This document shows positions 22,763-32,153 of a stretch of DNA of 41,929 nucleotides, piece after piece (the first letter of the stretch is position 1; each line of letters begins with the position of its first letter). The position numbers and the translations under genes are program-made. A model generated the notes under the pieces. The model saw only the letters and a list, made by a program, of their open reading frames with translations. It searched no databases and had not been told where the DNA came from. The DNA comes from Pseudomonadota bacterium. Its GTDB lineage: Bacteria; Pseudomonadota; Alphaproteobacteria; Rhodobacterales; Rhodobacteraceae. The stretch covers positions 1-41,929 of the forward strand of contig JAKALB010000009.1 of the NCBI GenBank assembly GCA_021813365.1, read 5' to 3'.

Positions 22763-23703
22763 CGCCAGCTGAAGAACCCCGGGCCGGCGCGAGTCAGCAG
22801 CCGGTCCGCCAGGGTGCGACCGATCCGGTCTCCCTCGCTGGCCGGGCCGGACAGCTCGTCCGCAATCGAGATCGAACCGTCGGGCTTCAGGATTTCCCCG
22901 CGCAGCCGCAGGCTGCTGCCCTGCAACTCGGCCAGGCCCGCAATCGGTGTGGTGCAGGATCCGTCCAGTTGCGCCAGAAAGCCGCGTTCGGCGGCCAGAC
23001 GACGACCGGTAGGGGCATGGTGGATCGCGGCCAGCATCGCGGCGGCGCGGCCATCGTCCTCGCGGCGCTCAACGCCGATGCAACCCTGCGCCACGGCGGG
23101 CAGCATGTCGTCGGGGTCGATGGGGGTTCTGGGCACATCGGCCACGCCCAACCGGTTCAACCCGGCCATGGCCAGGAAGGTCGCGGCCGCCACGCCCTCG
23201 TTCAACTTGCGCATCCGCGTCTGCACATTGCCGCGAAACTCCACGATCTGCAGATCCGGCCGGCGCAGCGCCAGCTGAGCGCGCCGCCGCAGACTGGAGG
23301 TGCCGACCACCGCACCCCGCGGCAGATCGGCCAGGCGGCTGGCGATCGGCGAAACGAAGGCATCGCGCACGTCCTCACGCTCCAGATGGCAGTCGATCAC
23401 CAGACCCGAGGGCTGATCGACCGGCATGTCCTTCATCGAATGCACCGCAATGTCGATCTGGCCTGCCAGCAGCGCCTCTTCGATTTCGCGGGTGAACAGG
23501 CCCTTGCCGCCGATGTCTCGCAGCGCGCGGTCCTGCACCTGGTCGCCGGTGACCTTGATCACCACGATGGCAAAACAGGCCTGGTCCAGCCCGAAGGCCC
23601 GCGCCAGCCGGTCGCGGGTTTCATGCGCCTGAGCCAGGGCCAGAGGCGAGCCGCGGGTGCCGATGTGCATGGGCCGGCCGGGGGAGGGGAGCGATAGCGT
23701 CAT
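22759..23703 (-). CDS. hemC: Porphobilinogen deaminase (hydroxymethylbilane synthase)
   Basis: Cytoplasmic enzyme that joins four porphobilinogens into hydroxymethylbilane in tetrapyrrole synthesis. The 314-residue protein starts its core at IGTRGSPLALAQA (14-26) and keeps the KVTGDQVQDRAL segment, the catalytic Asp in HSMKDMP (88-94), GTSSLRRRAQL (134-144), and the dipyrromethane cofactor Cys250 in DGSCTTPIA. It may start at ATG 23703 or at Met12. It is divergent from hemE, with 100 bp between them. Its 3' end overlaps the MFS gene's stop codon, with no room for a terminator between the two genes. Confidence 0.96.
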   Translation of the reverse strand: MTLSLPSPGRPMHIGTRGSPLALAQAHETRDRLARAFGLDQACFAIVVIKVTGDQVQDRALRDIGGKGLFTREIEEALLAGQIDIAVHSMKDMPVDQPSGLVIDCHLEREDVRDAFVSPIASRLADLPRGAVVGTSSLRRRAQLALRRPDLQIVEFRGNVQTRMRKLNEGVAAATFLAMAGLNRLGVADVPRTPIDPDDMLPAVAQGCIGVERREDDGRAAAMLAAIHHAPTGRRLAAERGFLAQLDGSCTTPIAGLAELQGSSLRLRGEILKPDGSISIADELSGPASEGDRIGRTLADRLLTRAGPGFFSWR

Positions 23704-23803
23704 GCGGCAGGCTTATCCTGCGACCCGTTGCCCCGCAACCGGGCTTGCGCTTGACATCCTGTCGCGGCCGGTCAAGGCAAGGCGCCATACGACGAGGTGA
23801 GCC

Positions 23804-24865
23804 ATGACCGACAAGACCCTCTTGCGCGCCCTGCGGGGCGAAGTTCTGCCCACCCCGCCGATCTGGCTGATGCGGCAGGCCGGGCGTTACCTGCCGGAAT
23901 ACCGGGCCACGCGGGCCAGGGCCGGCGATTTCCTGTCGTTGTGTTATACCCCGGACCTGGCAGCCGAAGTGTCTTTGCAGCCGATCCGCCGCTATGGCTT
24001 TGACGCGGCGATCCTGTTTGCCGACATCCTGCTGCTGCCGCAGGCCCTGGGCCCGAAATTGTGGTTTGCCGAAGGCGAAGGCCCCCGTATGGAAGTGACA
24101 GCCTCCGCCGCCGCCGTGGCCGCGCTGAAGCCTGTCTCGGCCATTCACGAAACGCTGGCCCCGGTCTATGAAACCGTCCGCATTCTGGCCAGGGAATTGC
24201 CGCGCGAGACGACGCTGATCGGCTTTGCCGGCGCGCCCTGGACCGTGGTCAGCTATATGATCGCCGGGCGCGGCACGCCCGACCAGGCCCCCGCCCATGC
24301 CTTGAAAGCCGCCAATCGGGCGGTATTTCAGGCGCTGATCGACAAGATCACCGACGCGACGGTCGAGTATCTTTCGGCCCAGGTGCAGGCCGGAGTCGAG
24401 GTGGTGAAGTTGTTCGACAGCTGGGCCGGCAGCCTGAAAGGCGCCGATTTCACCGATTTCGCCCTGAAACCCACGGCCCGCATCATCGCCGCACTCAAGG
24501 CCCGCCACCCGGGCGTGCCCGTCATCGCCTTCCCGCGCGAAGCAGGCCCGGGTTATGTCGGCTTCGCCAGGGCGACCGGGGCAGATTGTGTGGCCATCGA
24601 CAATTCGGTCAGCGCGGAATGGGCGGCCGGGCATCTGCAGCCGGATGGCTGCGTGCAAGGCAACCTGGACCCGGCGCTGATGGTCGAAGGCGGTCCTCGG
24701 CTGATCTCGGAAACCCGGCGGATCGTGCAGGCTTTTTCCCGCGGCCCGCATATCTTCAACCTGGGCCATGGCATCACCCCGGACGCCGACCCCGACAATG
24801 TGACCCGCATGGTCGAGGCGATCCGGAGCGGTGCCGGGCCGGGCCCTGGGCCGGCGCCCCACTGA
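23804..24865 (+). CDS. hemE: Uroporphyrinogen decarboxylase
   Basis: Removes the four acetate carboxyls of uroporphyrinogen III to give coproporphyrinogen III. The 353-residue protein has the family signature [14 protein letters not shown] (21-34, with substrate Arg24 and Arg28), the catalytic Asp74 in [17 protein letters not shown], and the C-terminal NLGHGI motif. GAGGTGA precedes ATG 23804. It sits divergent to hemC, two steps earlier in the same pathway, and hemF, the next step, lies 1.8 kb downstream on the other strand. The 233 bp after the stop show no gene. Confidence 0.97.
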   Translation: MTDKTLLRALRGEVLPTPPIWLMRQAGRYLPEYRATRARAGDFLSLCYTPDLAAEVSLQPIRRYGFDAAILFADILLLPQALGPKLWFAEGEGPRMEVTASAAAVAALKPVSAIHETLAPVYETVRILARELPRETTLIGFAGAPWTVVSYMIAGRGTPDQAPAHALKAANRAVFQALIDKITDATVEYLSAQVQAGVEVVKLFDSWAGSLKGADFTDFALKPTARIIAALKARHPGVPVIAFPREAGPGYVGFARATGADCVAIDNSVSAEWAAGHLQPDGCVQGNLDPALMVEGGPRLISETRRIVQAFSRGPHIFNLGHGITPDADPDNVTRMVEAIRSGAGPGPGPAPH

Positions 24866-25098
24866 CCGGCGCGGCAGATCCGGCTGCACGATGCGGCCCG
24901 GTCGGGGCCGATCGCGCTGCAGGGGCATGATCGGCACCAGGCAGTTTCGCGTATCCGCGCGACCCGCTGCGCTTCGCGATCCGGTTCGCGATGCCCGCAT
25001 GCCGTGCAAGGCACCGGCCCGCGCCACCGGCCCGGGCGTGGCCGTCAAGATCCGGGGCGTCGCAAGCCTGCCGCTCTGGCCCCGCATCGGCCATGGCG

Positions 25099-25860
25099 TC
25101 ACAGGAAGGCCAGGCAGCCCAGCAGAAACCCGATCTCGCTGCATTGCTGGACGGCACCCAGGCAGTCACCGGTGTAGCCGCCCAGCCGCGCCTGGAACCG
25201 GCGCTGCATCGCCATCAGGCCCAGCACCAGCCCGCCCAGCCCCAGAATGAGCGCATGCAACGGCAGCACGAAGAGCAGCGGCACCAGCGCCAGCACCACG
25301 GTCAGCCCGGCCAGCCGCCGCCCCATCGCATCGATCGGCTGCGCCACCGCCGACCCGGCGCCACGGTCTCGCGCATAGGTCGAATGCTGCATCACCCACA
25401 GCATGGCTCCGCGGCTGGCCGCATGACCTGCCACCAGAACGAAGGGCACGGCGACGCCGGGCAGGGCCGCCAGCACCACCAGTCGCCCGACCAGCATCAA
25501 CACCAGGCCAATCGCACCATAGCTGCCGATCCGGCTATCTCGCATGATCTCGAGCGCGCGTTCCCTGGTGCGGCCGCCACCCAGGCCGTCGCAGGTATCG
25601 GCGAAACCGTCCTCGTGCAGCCCGCCCGTGATCAGCACCTGGGTCGCCAGCGCCAGAACCGCCGCCACCACAGGCGGCCAGATGGCGGCCGCCCCGGCAT
25701 AGACCAGCCCCGCAGCAGCACCCACCACCACACCCGCCCCCGGATACCACCGGGGCGAGGCCGCCATCCGCTCGGGCGTATAGCCGGTGACGGTGATTGG
25801 CAGCCGGGTCAGGAATTGCAGTGCCAGCAGGAAAACCGGCCCCTCCTCGCGCGGGTTCAT
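25099..25860 (-). CDS. cobS: Adenosylcobinamide-GDP ribazoletransferase (cobalamin synthase)
   Basis: Integral membrane enzyme that joins adenosylcobinamide-GDP and alpha-ribazole near the end of vitamin B12 synthesis. Features are LQFLTRLP near the N-terminus, the Asp-rich family motif GGLHEDGFADTCDGLGGG (about 80-97), MRDSRIGSYGAIGL, and about six hydrophobic segments. The ATG at 25860 is preferred over 25866 because it forms an ATGA overlap with the hemF stop, so hemF and cobS are translationally coupled. No cobU or cobT is visible in the window. Confidence 0.95.
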   Translation of the reverse strand: MNPREEGPVFLLALQFLTRLPITVTGYTPERMAASPRWYPGAGVVVGAAAGLVYAGAAAIWPPVVAAVLALATQVLITGGLHEDGFADTCDGLGGGRTRERALEIMRDSRIGSYGAIGLVLMLVGRLVVLAALPGVAVPFVLVAGHAASRGAMLWVMQHSTYARDRGAGSAVAQPIDAMGRRLAGLTVVLALVPLLFVLPLHALILGLGGLVLGLMAMQRRFQARLGGYTGDCLGAVQQCSEIGFLLGCLAFL

Positions 25861-26711
25861 GGCCATTTCGCGATGGGGGGCAGGCTCATCAGCACGGCAT
25901 CGGCATCATGTCCGGTTTCCAGACCGAACCTGGTGCCGCGATCATAGATCAGGTTGTATTCGGCATATAGCCCGCGATGCACCAGTTGCACCTCGCGGTC
26001 GGCTTCGGTGAAGGCCTGACCGATGTGCCTCTGCGTCACCGGCAGGAAGGCGGGCAGGAAATGCCGGCCCACATCACGGGTGAAGGCAAAATCCGCCTCC
26101 CAATTGCCCGAGTTCAGGTCATCATAGAAAATCCCGCCGACGCCACGCGCCCGGCCCCGGTGCGGGATGAAGAAATACTCGTCGGCCCAGGCCTTGAAGG
26201 TCGGGTAGTAGCCCGGATCGTGCAGATCGCAGGCCGCCTGCATCTGGGCGTGGAAATGGGCGGTGTCCTCGGCATATTCGATGCAGGGGTTCAGATCCGC
26301 CCCGCCGCCGAACCAGGCAAGTGTCGGTGTCCAGAACATCCGGGTGTTCATGTGCACCGCGGGGCAGTGCGGATTGGCCATATGCGCCACCAGGCTGATG
26401 CCGCTGGCCCAGAACCGCGGATCGGCTTCCATGTCTGGCAGACCGCGCGCCGCCATGGCCCGTTGCGCGCGCGGCGAAAGGACGCCATGCACTTCCGACC
26501 AGTTGACCCCGACCTTCTCGAAGACCGCCCCGCCGCGCAGGACCGACATGATCCCACCGCCACCTGCGGCCCGCGTTGTCGGAGTCACCGCGAACCGGAT
26601 GTCCGACCCGGCGCCTGCCTCCAGCCCCTCGAAGGCCGTCACGATCTGATCGCGCAGTTCCCTGAACCAGGCCGCCGCCCGCGCCTTCCGATCGCTGATG
26701 TCCTCGTCCAC
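25857..26711 (-). CDS. hemF: Oxygen-dependent coproporphyrinogen III oxidase
   Basis: Cytoplasmic enzyme that converts coproporphyrinogen III to protoporphyrinogen IX with oxygen. The fold is recognised by FAVTPTTRAAGGGG, EKVGVNWSEVHG, HMNTRMFW, the WFGGGADLNP motif, KAWADEYFFIPHRGRARGVGGIFYDD-like core and YAEYNLIYDRGT-like end. The start is GTG 26711, because GGGGAGG lies 5 bp upstream and alignment of the family starts there; GTG 26744 would add 11 residues without a good ribosome site. It leads a hemF-cobS unit. As the oxygen-dependent form, it complements the microaerobic theme only if a hemN exists elsewhere. Confidence 0.95.
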   Translation of the reverse strand: MDEDISDRKARAAAWFRELRDQIVTAFEGLEAGAGSDIRFAVTPTTRAAGGGGIMSVLRGGAVFEKVGVNWSEVHGVLSPRAQRAMAARGLPDMEADPRFWASGISLVAHMANPHCPAVHMNTRMFWTPTLAWFGGGADLNPCIEYAEDTAHFHAQMQAACDLHDPGYYPTFKAWADEYFFIPHRGRARGVGGIFYDDLNSGNWEADFAFTRDVGRHFLPAFLPVTQRHIGQAFTEADREVQLVHRGLYAEYNLIYDRGTRFGLETGHDADAVLMSLPPIAKWP

Positions 26712-26860
26712 GGCCACCTCCCCGCCTGATCCCAGCCTGATCACTTGCTAGCAGCCCCCGTCGCCCTCGCCAATGCCGGGACGCAGCGCCAAAGCGTGAT
26801 GCCCCCACCCTTCCCCTGCCTGCGATGCGGCGCTAGACTGAACGGATACCGGAGACCCCC

Positions 26861-27262
26861 ATGACCCGCCATTCCCTTTTCATCCTGCCACTTCTGGTCG
26901 GCCTGGCCGCATGCACCACGCCGCAGCAAGCCTGCATCAACGCCGCCACCAAAGACCTGCACACCATCGATCTGCTGATCCGCGAGGCGCAGGGCAACAT
27001 CGCGCGCGGCTATGGCTACACCAATGTGGTCAAGACCATTCCGCAATATGTTGACTGCACGCCGCGCCCGACCGACGAAAATCCCAAGCCCAAGCCCGAG
27101 ATGTGCCTGGTCGACACCGCCCAGACATTCCGACAGCCCGTGGCAATCGACCTGGACGCCGAACAGACCAAGCTGAATCAGCTTCTGGCCAAGCGCGAAG
27201 AGTTGTCGCGTGGCTCGGCCGCAGCGATTGCCAGCTGCCAGGCGCAATATCCCGAAGGCTGA
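26861..27262 (+). CDS. Small lipoprotein of unknown function
   Basis: A 133-residue exported lipoprotein: the signal sequence LFILPLLVGLAAC has a LAAC lipobox with the lipidated Cys18. The mature part has four cysteines beyond it (about 25, 65, 87 and 127), likely forming disulfides, and a proline-rich stretch PTDENPKPKPE; the C-terminal part (about 100-128) is helical and charged. I do not recognise the family. It is divergent from hemF, and its stop codon directly abuts the stop of the convergent rsmC (TGATCA). Confidence 0.85.
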   Translation: MTRHSLFILPLLVGLAACTTPQQACINAATKDLHTIDLLIREAQGNIARGYGYTNVVKTIPQYVDCTPRPTDENPKPKPEMCLVDTAQTFRQPVAIDLDAEQTKLNQLLAKREELSRGSAAAIASCQAQYPEG

Positions 27263-28258
27263 TCAGGGGGCCCGACCCGCCACGCGGATCGGGCCGGAGG
27301 CATGGATCACCTTGTGAACCGCGCCCTGCGCCAGGGTTTCGACCTTGCGGAACAGCGTTTTCAGCGCGGCTTCGTAGGGCAACTGGCGGTTGGCCACCAG
27401 CCACAACGCGCCGTCCGGGTTCAGCCCGGCATGGGCCGCCTTGACAAAGGCCAGGCCCAGGTCGGGTTCGGCCGCTCGACCAGTGTGGAACGGCGGGTTC
27501 ATCACCACCGCCCCCCACGGCGCCCTGGGCCGAAAGCCCCGGACATCCGCCCAGTGCCAGACCACCCGGGAATCGTCGATCGCCCGCCGCGCACAGTCCA
27601 GTGCCGCGGCCTCTGCCTCGACCGCATCGACCTCGGCCACGCCGGGCCGATCCAGGATCGCCCGCGTCAGGTAGCCCCAGCCCGCCCCCAGATCGGCCAC
27701 CCGCTTCGGCAAGGTCGCGGGCAGGTGCTGCGCCAGAAGGACTGAGCCCGGATCAGGCCCATCGGCGGAAAACACGCCGGGCGCCGTCCAGAACCCATCC
27801 GCGGTCGGCCTGGGCTCGCCTGTCCAGCCAGGGGGCGGCGGCCCGGCCCGCAGCACGACCAGCTTGCCATGCGCCTTGGACAGCGGCTCGCCCATGGCCA
27901 CGCCCGCCGCGCGCAATTCCTTCAGCAGGCTGTCGATCCCGTCGGTTTTCTGCCCATCCACCACGACCGGCCCGCCGGGCAGCACCTGCGCCATCGCCTG
28001 GGCCACCAGCGCATGGGCCAGCGCCTTGGCGCGCGGCAGGCAAACCACGCCAGCGGCATAGGGCGGGGTCGGCGTCACGGCATGGCCCAGCCCCGCAAAA
28101 TGGTCGTGGTCAGGCTTGAACCCGGTCAATACCGTGACCCGGCCGCGCCCCAATGCCGACAGGTCGTCGCCCACCACCGGGCGCCACACCGCCACGCTCC
28201 CTTTGGGCAGGACCAGCAATCCGCTGTCCAGCGCCTGTTGCAACCGGGCAGACCGCAT
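27263..28258 (-). CDS. rsmC: 16S rRNA guanine N2-methyltransferase, RsmC-like
   Basis: Class I SAM-dependent methyltransferase of 331 residues. The N-terminal half is the degenerate domain typical of RsmC; the C-terminal domain has motif I DLGAGWGYL (189-197) and the catalytic NPPF (254-257), which marks base-amino methyltransferases. RsmC methylates G1207 of 16S rRNA. The closely related RlmG acts on 23S rRNA, so the exact target is inferred from overall layout. It lies 9 bp after clpS, forming a clpS-rsmC unit. Confidence 0.85.
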   Translation of the reverse strand: MRSARLQQALDSGLLVLPKGSVAVWRPVVGDDLSALGRGRVTVLTGFKPDHDHFAGLGHAVTPTPPYAAGVVCLPRAKALAHALVAQAMAQVLPGGPVVVDGQKTDGIDSLLKELRAAGVAMGEPLSKAHGKLVVLRAGPPPPGWTGEPRPTADGFWTAPGVFSADGPDPGSVLLAQHLPATLPKRVADLGAGWGYLTRAILDRPGVAEVDAVEAEAAALDCARRAIDDSRVVWHWADVRGFRPRAPWGAVVMNPPFHTGRAAEPDLGLAFVKAAHAGLNPDGALWLVANRQLPYEAALKTLFRKVETLAQGAVHKVIHASGPIRVAGRAP

Positions 28259-28267
28259 GAAACCGGC

Positions 28268-28603
28268 CTATTCCTTTTCCATGGTGCATTGCAGCGGATG
28301 CTGGTGGCGACGACTGAAATCCATCACCTGCGCCACCTTCGTTTCCGCCACTTCATAGGAATAGACCCCCACCACGGCCAGACCCCGCTTGTGCACCGTC
28401 AGCATGATGTCGAAAGCCTGGGCATGGGTCAGACCGAAGAACCGCTCAAGGATGTGCACCACGAATTCCATCGGCGTGTAATCGTCGTTCAGCAGCAACA
28501 CCTTGTACATCGGCGGGCGCTGCGTCTTCGTCTTGGTCTTGGTCAGGACGGCACTGTCATGCCCCGGCCCCTTGGCAGGTCCGTCCGACATCATGTCAGG
28601 CAT
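28268..28603 (-). CDS. clpS: ATP-dependent Clp protease adaptor protein
   Basis: ClpS binds N-degron substrates and delivers them to ClpAP. The core [20 protein letters not shown] carries the N-end-rule pocket residues (NDDYT and the Met three residues later), followed by [17 protein letters not shown]. The N-terminal tail is flexible and charged (KTKTKT). ATG 28603 is a likely start; two adjacent ATGs at 28594 and 28591 are alternatives, none with a strong ribosome site. No clpA follows; rsmC does, 9 bp downstream. Confidence 0.95.
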   Translation of the reverse strand: MPDMMSDGPAKGPGHDSAVLTKTKTKTQRPPMYKVLLLNDDYTPMEFVVHILERFFGLTHAQAFDIMLTVHKRGLAVVGVYSYEVAETKVAQVMDFSRRHQHPLQCTMEKE

Positions 28604-28752
28604 GCGGCGCACATTCGTCTCCGGTCTGGTGGGATCACGCGCGAAATATAGCTGATTCGGGGTTACGGAAAAGGGTCTCGCATGAAACACATTTGTCGCA
28701 TCCGCTGCCGCAACCGCGGCAGTCCCTTCGCAGCACCGCCGCAGGACCAGCC

Positions 28753-29463
28753 ATGCCTCGCCTGACCACCATCGGTTTCGATGCCGACGACACGCTTTGG
28801 CAGAATGAGGCCTTCTTTCGCCTGACCGAAGCCCGTTTCGCCGAATTGCTCTCTCACGCCGCGCCGCAGGATCACCTGATGCAACGGCTGCTGGAGGCCG
28901 AGCGCCGCAACATCGGCCATTACGGCTTTGGCATCAAGGGTTTCCTGCTGTCGATGATCGAAACCGCGCTTGAGGTAACCGACCGGCGGGTATCGGGCGA
29001 GGTGATCGCCGAAATCCTGGCCGCCGGGCGCGAAATGCTGGGCCATCCCGTCGACCTGCTGCCTGGCGCGCGCGAAACGGTCATGGCCATGGCCGGAACC
29101 TACCGCGTGATCCTGGTCACCAAGGGCGACCTGATGGATCAGGAACGCAAGCTGGCGCAATCGGGCCTGGGCGACCTGTTCCATGGCGTCGAGATCGTGT
29201 CCGACAAGACTGCCGCCGCCTATGCCCGCATCTTTGCCCGGCACGGCACCGGCGCCGAACAGGGCATGATGGTGGGCAATTCGCTGAAATCCGATATCCT
29301 GCCCATGCTGGCCGCCGGTGGCTTTGGCGTCTATGTGCCGCATGGGCTGACCTGGGCGCTGGAGGCGGCGGAAATACCGAAGCACCACCCGCGTTTCGCC
29401 GAGATTTCCAGCCTGTCCGACCTGCCGGGAATGTTGCCCAAGCTGCTGGCCACACCACTATAG
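28753..29463 (+). CDS. HAD-family hydrolase
   Basis: A 236-residue cytoplasmic phosphatase-type protein. Motif I is FDADDTLW, with nucleophile Asp10 and Asp12; motif II is the Thr in ILVTKGD; motif III is the Lys in VSDKT; motif IV is VGNSLKSDI, with Asn where most members have Asp but with the second Asp kept. A helical cap lies between about 20 and 95. ATG 28753 is chosen because the HAD core starts directly after it. Substrate unknown; this type often dephosphorylates small metabolites such as nucleotides or phosphoglycolate. Confidence 0.88.
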   Translation: MPRLTTIGFDADDTLWQNEAFFRLTEARFAELLSHAAPQDHLMQRLLEAERRNIGHYGFGIKGFLLSMIETALEVTDRRVSGEVIAEILAAGREMLGHPVDLLPGARETVMAMAGTYRVILVTKGDLMDQERKLAQSGLGDLFHGVEIVSDKTAAAYARIFARHGTGAEQGMMVGNSLKSDILPMLAAGGFGVYVPHGLTWALEAAEIPKHHPRFAEISSLSDLPGMLPKLLATPL

Positions 29464-29645
29464 ATGGTGGATCTGCGCCAGCCTTCCACCAGATTTGCAC
29501 CGCGGCAAGACCAGAATCAGGCGAGCTTTCCGCCAAAACCTATTGGAAACAAAGGGGTTTTCGGAACCTTTCGGTCGTGTTACCATCCCCGCCAAGAACA
29601 AGCATGCGCCCATGTTGCGCAGGCGGGACAGAAAGAGGCAGGCAA

Positions 29646-31265
29646 TTGGCGTTGAACCTGATCAGGCGGGTCCGCTTTCTCTTGGTGTTCTGGGCAGTGC
29701 TGGCCTTCGCCACGCTTCTGACCGGCGCCCAGGCGGGGCAGTTCGCGGCCTATGTCATGGATGCCCGCACCGGGCAGACCCTCTACGCGGAGAACGCGGA
29801 CACAAGGTTGAATCCGGCCTCGCTGACCAAGATGATGACGCTGTACATCACCTTCCAGGAAATCGAGGCTGGCCGCATCTCGCTGGACACGATGATCACC
29901 GTGTCCAAGAACGCCGCCAATCAGCCGCCTTCCCGGCTGGGCCTGAAGGCCGGGCAGAAGGTGGCGCTGCGCTATCTGATCCGCGCCGCCGCCGTGAAAT
30001 CGGCCAATGACGCCGCCGCCGCCATCGGGGATGCCCTGGCCGGCAGCCCCGAAAAGTGGGGCGCCAAGATGACCAGAACCGCGCGGCAACTGGGGATGAA
30101 GAACTCGACCTTCCGCAATGCCAACGGCCTGACCGCCAAGGGTCATCTTTCGACCGCCCGCGACATGACCATCCTGGGGCGGCATCTGTTTTATGATTTT
30201 CCTCAGTATTACAACATCTTCTCACGAAAGACGACCGATGCCGGCCTGGCAACCGTCGCCAACACCAATCACGGCTTTCTCAACAGCTACAAGGGCGCGG
30301 ACGGCATCAAGACAGGCTACACCGACGCCGCCGGCTTCAACCTGACCGCTTCGGCCGAACAGAATGGCGTGCGGCTGATCGGCACGATCTTCGGCGCCAG
30401 ATCGTCGGCGGAGCGCACACGTCTGATGTCGGCCATGTTCGACAAGGCCTTCAAGAAAGCGCCGAGGAACGCCGACGTGGCGCCCTCGCTGGTGGCTGCC
30501 GCCGATCCCGAAGCCACCGACAACCTCGTCGCGGCCGTGGTCACCGAAGAGGACGGCACCGTCGACACCGACCTGCCCGAAGTGCAGAATGGCGCGGGAA
30601 AGACGGTGCGTGTCGCCTTGGCCGTGGCCAGTTCGCCGCGCCCGCAGGGCCGCCCGGCCATGACCGTGGCCAGCGCCGCACCCGCCACGGGCGGCGCCGA
30701 GGCCAGCGCTGCCGAACAGAAGGTCGCAACCATGGCCGACAGCATTGCCGGCGCTCTGGCAGAGGCGACCGGCGCGCCCCTGCCGCCCGACACGCTGGAC
30801 GCCCAGGCGCAGAACCTGTCGGGCCGCATCGAGCCGCTGACCATCAAGGCATCGACCCCCATCCAGCCGGTCGAACTGGCCGCCATGGCCGCCCCCCCGC
30901 CAAAGCGCCAGGCGCCGATCTACGACGACAGCTCGGCTGACGTGACCCAGCTTGCCGAGGCCGGCATGGCCGCCACGGCCCCAGCCGAGCCGGCTGCCGA
31001 AATCGTTCGCATCTCGACCTCGGGCGGCGGCAACTGGGGCGTGACGCTCGGCACCTACAACACGAGGGCCGAGGCCGAGCGGCTCTTGCTGAAGGTGCAG
31101 TTGTCGGAAAACGCAACCTTGGGCGACAGCCTGCGCAAGGTCGTGCCGAACGGCGGCGGATACGAGGCCAACTTCTTCGGCCTGAACCGGGATCAGGCCG
31201 ATCTGGCCTGTCGCCGACTGCAGGCCCGCGGCCAGCAATGCTTCACGATCGGACCGGCCACATGA
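29646..31265 (+). CDS. D-alanyl-D-alanine carboxypeptidase with C-terminal SPOR domain
   Basis: Penicillin-binding protein of the DacC/DacF group that trims peptidoglycan pentapeptides in the periplasm. A membrane/signal segment (about 10-30, ending GAQA) precedes the catalytic triad motifs SLTK (Ser59, Lys62), SAN (119-121) and KTG (222-224). A long Ala/Pro-rich linker (about 290-450) leads to a SPOR domain (about 455-535, WGVTLGTYNTRAEAERLL), which binds denuded glycan at division sites. Start TTG 29646 is chosen for AAGAGG 7 bp upstream and because it places the signal segment at the N-terminus; TTG 29652 and ATG 29604 are alternatives. It overlaps the next gene by ATGA. Confidence 0.93.
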   Translation: MALNLIRRVRFLLVFWAVLAFATLLTGAQAGQFAAYVMDARTGQTLYAENADTRLNPASLTKMMTLYITFQEIEAGRISLDTMITVSKNAANQPPSRLGLKAGQKVALRYLIRAAAVKSANDAAAAIGDALAGSPEKWGAKMTRTARQLGMKNSTFRNANGLTAKGHLSTARDMTILGRHLFYDFPQYYNIFSRKTTDAGLATVANTNHGFLNSYKGADGIKTGYTDAAGFNLTASAEQNGVRLIGTIFGARSSAERTRLMSAMFDKAFKKAPRNADVAPSLVAAADPEATDNLVAAVVTEEDGTVDTDLPEVQNGAGKTVRVALAVASSPRPQGRPAMTVASAAPATGGAEASAAEQKVATMADSIAGALAEATGAPLPPDTLDAQAQNLSGRIEPLTIKASTPIQPVELAAMAAPPPKRQAPIYDDSSADVTQLAEAGMAATAPAEPAAEIVRISTSGGGNWGVTLGTYNTRAEAERLLLKVQLSENATLGDSLRKVVPNGGGYEANFFGLNRDQADLACRRLQARGQQCFTIGPAT

Positions 31266-31942
31266 CCACCTGGGCAATCCCGCCCGCCGACCCCGCCTGG
31301 GTGGCAGTGCACGACAGCCCGGCCCGCTTTGCCGTGCGGCGGATCTTCTGCGTCGGTCGCAACTATGCCGACCATGGCATCGAGATGGGTGGCGACCCCA
31401 GGACCGAACCGCCCTTCTATTTCACCAAGCCGGCCGATGCCGTCGTCGCGTCGGGCAGCACGATCCCCTATCCGCCGGGCACTTCGGACTTCCACCATGA
31501 GGGCGAACTGGTCGTGGCCATCGGCAAGGCCGGCCAAGATGTTTCGGTCGCGGATGCACCCGGGCTCGTCTTCGGCTTTGCCGCGGGAAACGATCTGACC
31601 CGCCGCGACCTGCAGGCCCAGGCCAAGGCCGCCCGCCGGCCCTGGGACATGTCCAAGGGCTTTGACAGGTCCGCCGTGGTGGGCGCGATCCGCCCCGGCC
31701 CGCTTGACCCTGCCGCCACCCTGCGGCTGACGGTGAACGGCACGGTCCGGCAGGATACGACGCTGAAGATGATGATCTGGTCGGTTCCCGAGATCGTCTC
31801 GAACCTGTCGCAGCTGGTGGCGCTGGCGCCGGGCGACCTGATCATGACCGGCACACCCGCCGGGGTAGGGCCCTTGGTCAGGGGCGACACCTGCGAAGTC
31901 ACGATCACGGGCCTGCCCCCCGCCCGCGTCACGATCGACTGA
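31262..31942 (+). CDS. Fumarylacetoacetate hydrolase family protein
   Basis: A 226-residue FAH-fold enzyme, the size of fumarylpyruvate or acylpyruvate hydrolases. Signature segments are CVGRNYADHGIEMG, FTKPADAV, the metal-binding Glu pair in FHHEGELVVAIG, GNDLTRRDLQ, KGFDRSAVVG and the end motif MTGTPAGVGPL. Metal-dependent C-C bond hydrolysis of a beta-diketone acid is the family reaction, while the in vivo substrate is unknown. ATG 31262 lies within the stop codon of the carboxypeptidase gene (ATGA), so it is co-translated with an unrelated cell-wall gene. Confidence 0.93.
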   Translation: MTTWAIPPADPAWVAVHDSPARFAVRRIFCVGRNYADHGIEMGGDPRTEPPFYFTKPADAVVASGSTIPYPPGTSDFHHEGELVVAIGKAGQDVSVADAPGLVFGFAAGNDLTRRDLQAQAKAARRPWDMSKGFDRSAVVGAIRPGPLDPAATLRLTVNGTVRQDTTLKMMIWSVPEIVSNLSQLVALAPGDLIMTGTPAGVGPLVRGDTCEVTITGLPPARVTID

Positions 31943-31955
31943 CCGAAACCGGCGC

Positions 31956-31997
31956 AAGGGATCAGGGCCAAAGGATCAGGGCCAAGGGATCAGGGCT
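31956..31997. repeat. Three tandem copies of a 14-bp unit spanning the ccoS stop
   Basis: AAGGGATCAGGGCC, AAAGGATCAGGGCC and AAGGGATCAGGGCT follow each other without gap. The third copy covers the ccoS stop codon and its last two codons, so expansion of the array could alter the CcoS tail or its 3' UTR only slightly. Confidence 0.9.
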
Positions 31998-32148
31998 TGG
32001 GATGGTCGTCCCAGTCCTTCGTCAGGATTCGGTTGGCGTCGCCTTCCGGATCATCGAATTGATGGGTCTTCATCGCCCAAAGGAAGGCACCCAGTCCGAT
32101 CCCGCCCAAGAGCAGCGAGGCCGGGATCAGATAGGTCAGGATTTCCAT
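31990..32148 (-). CDS. ccoS: Cbb3-type cytochrome oxidase assembly protein CcoS
   Basis: A 52-residue single-pass membrane protein needed for cofactor insertion into the cbb3 oxidase. Sequence: MEILTYLIPASLLLGGIGLG starts the membrane segment, continuing through LWAMK, followed by the family tail motif with FDDPEGDANRIL and a Lys-Asp-rich end. Its start is 5 bp after the ccoI stop, completing the ccoGHIS operon. It is too short for most gene finders, but the sequence is characteristic. Confidence 0.95.
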   Translation of the reverse strand: MEILTYLIPASLLLGGIGLGAFLWAMKTHQFDDPEGDANRILTKDWDDHPKP

Positions 32149-32153
32149 CGCAC

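Noticed and set aside
23751-23779. Promoter for hemE based on TTGACA at 23751-23756
   Set aside because: No acceptable -10 hexamer at 16-18 bp spacing, so the match may be chance.
29530-29575. Imperfect inverted repeat (CCAAAACC / GGGGTTTTCGG) upstream of the carboxypeptidase gene
   Set aside because: Pairing is offset and broken by mismatches; no clear operator or terminator form.
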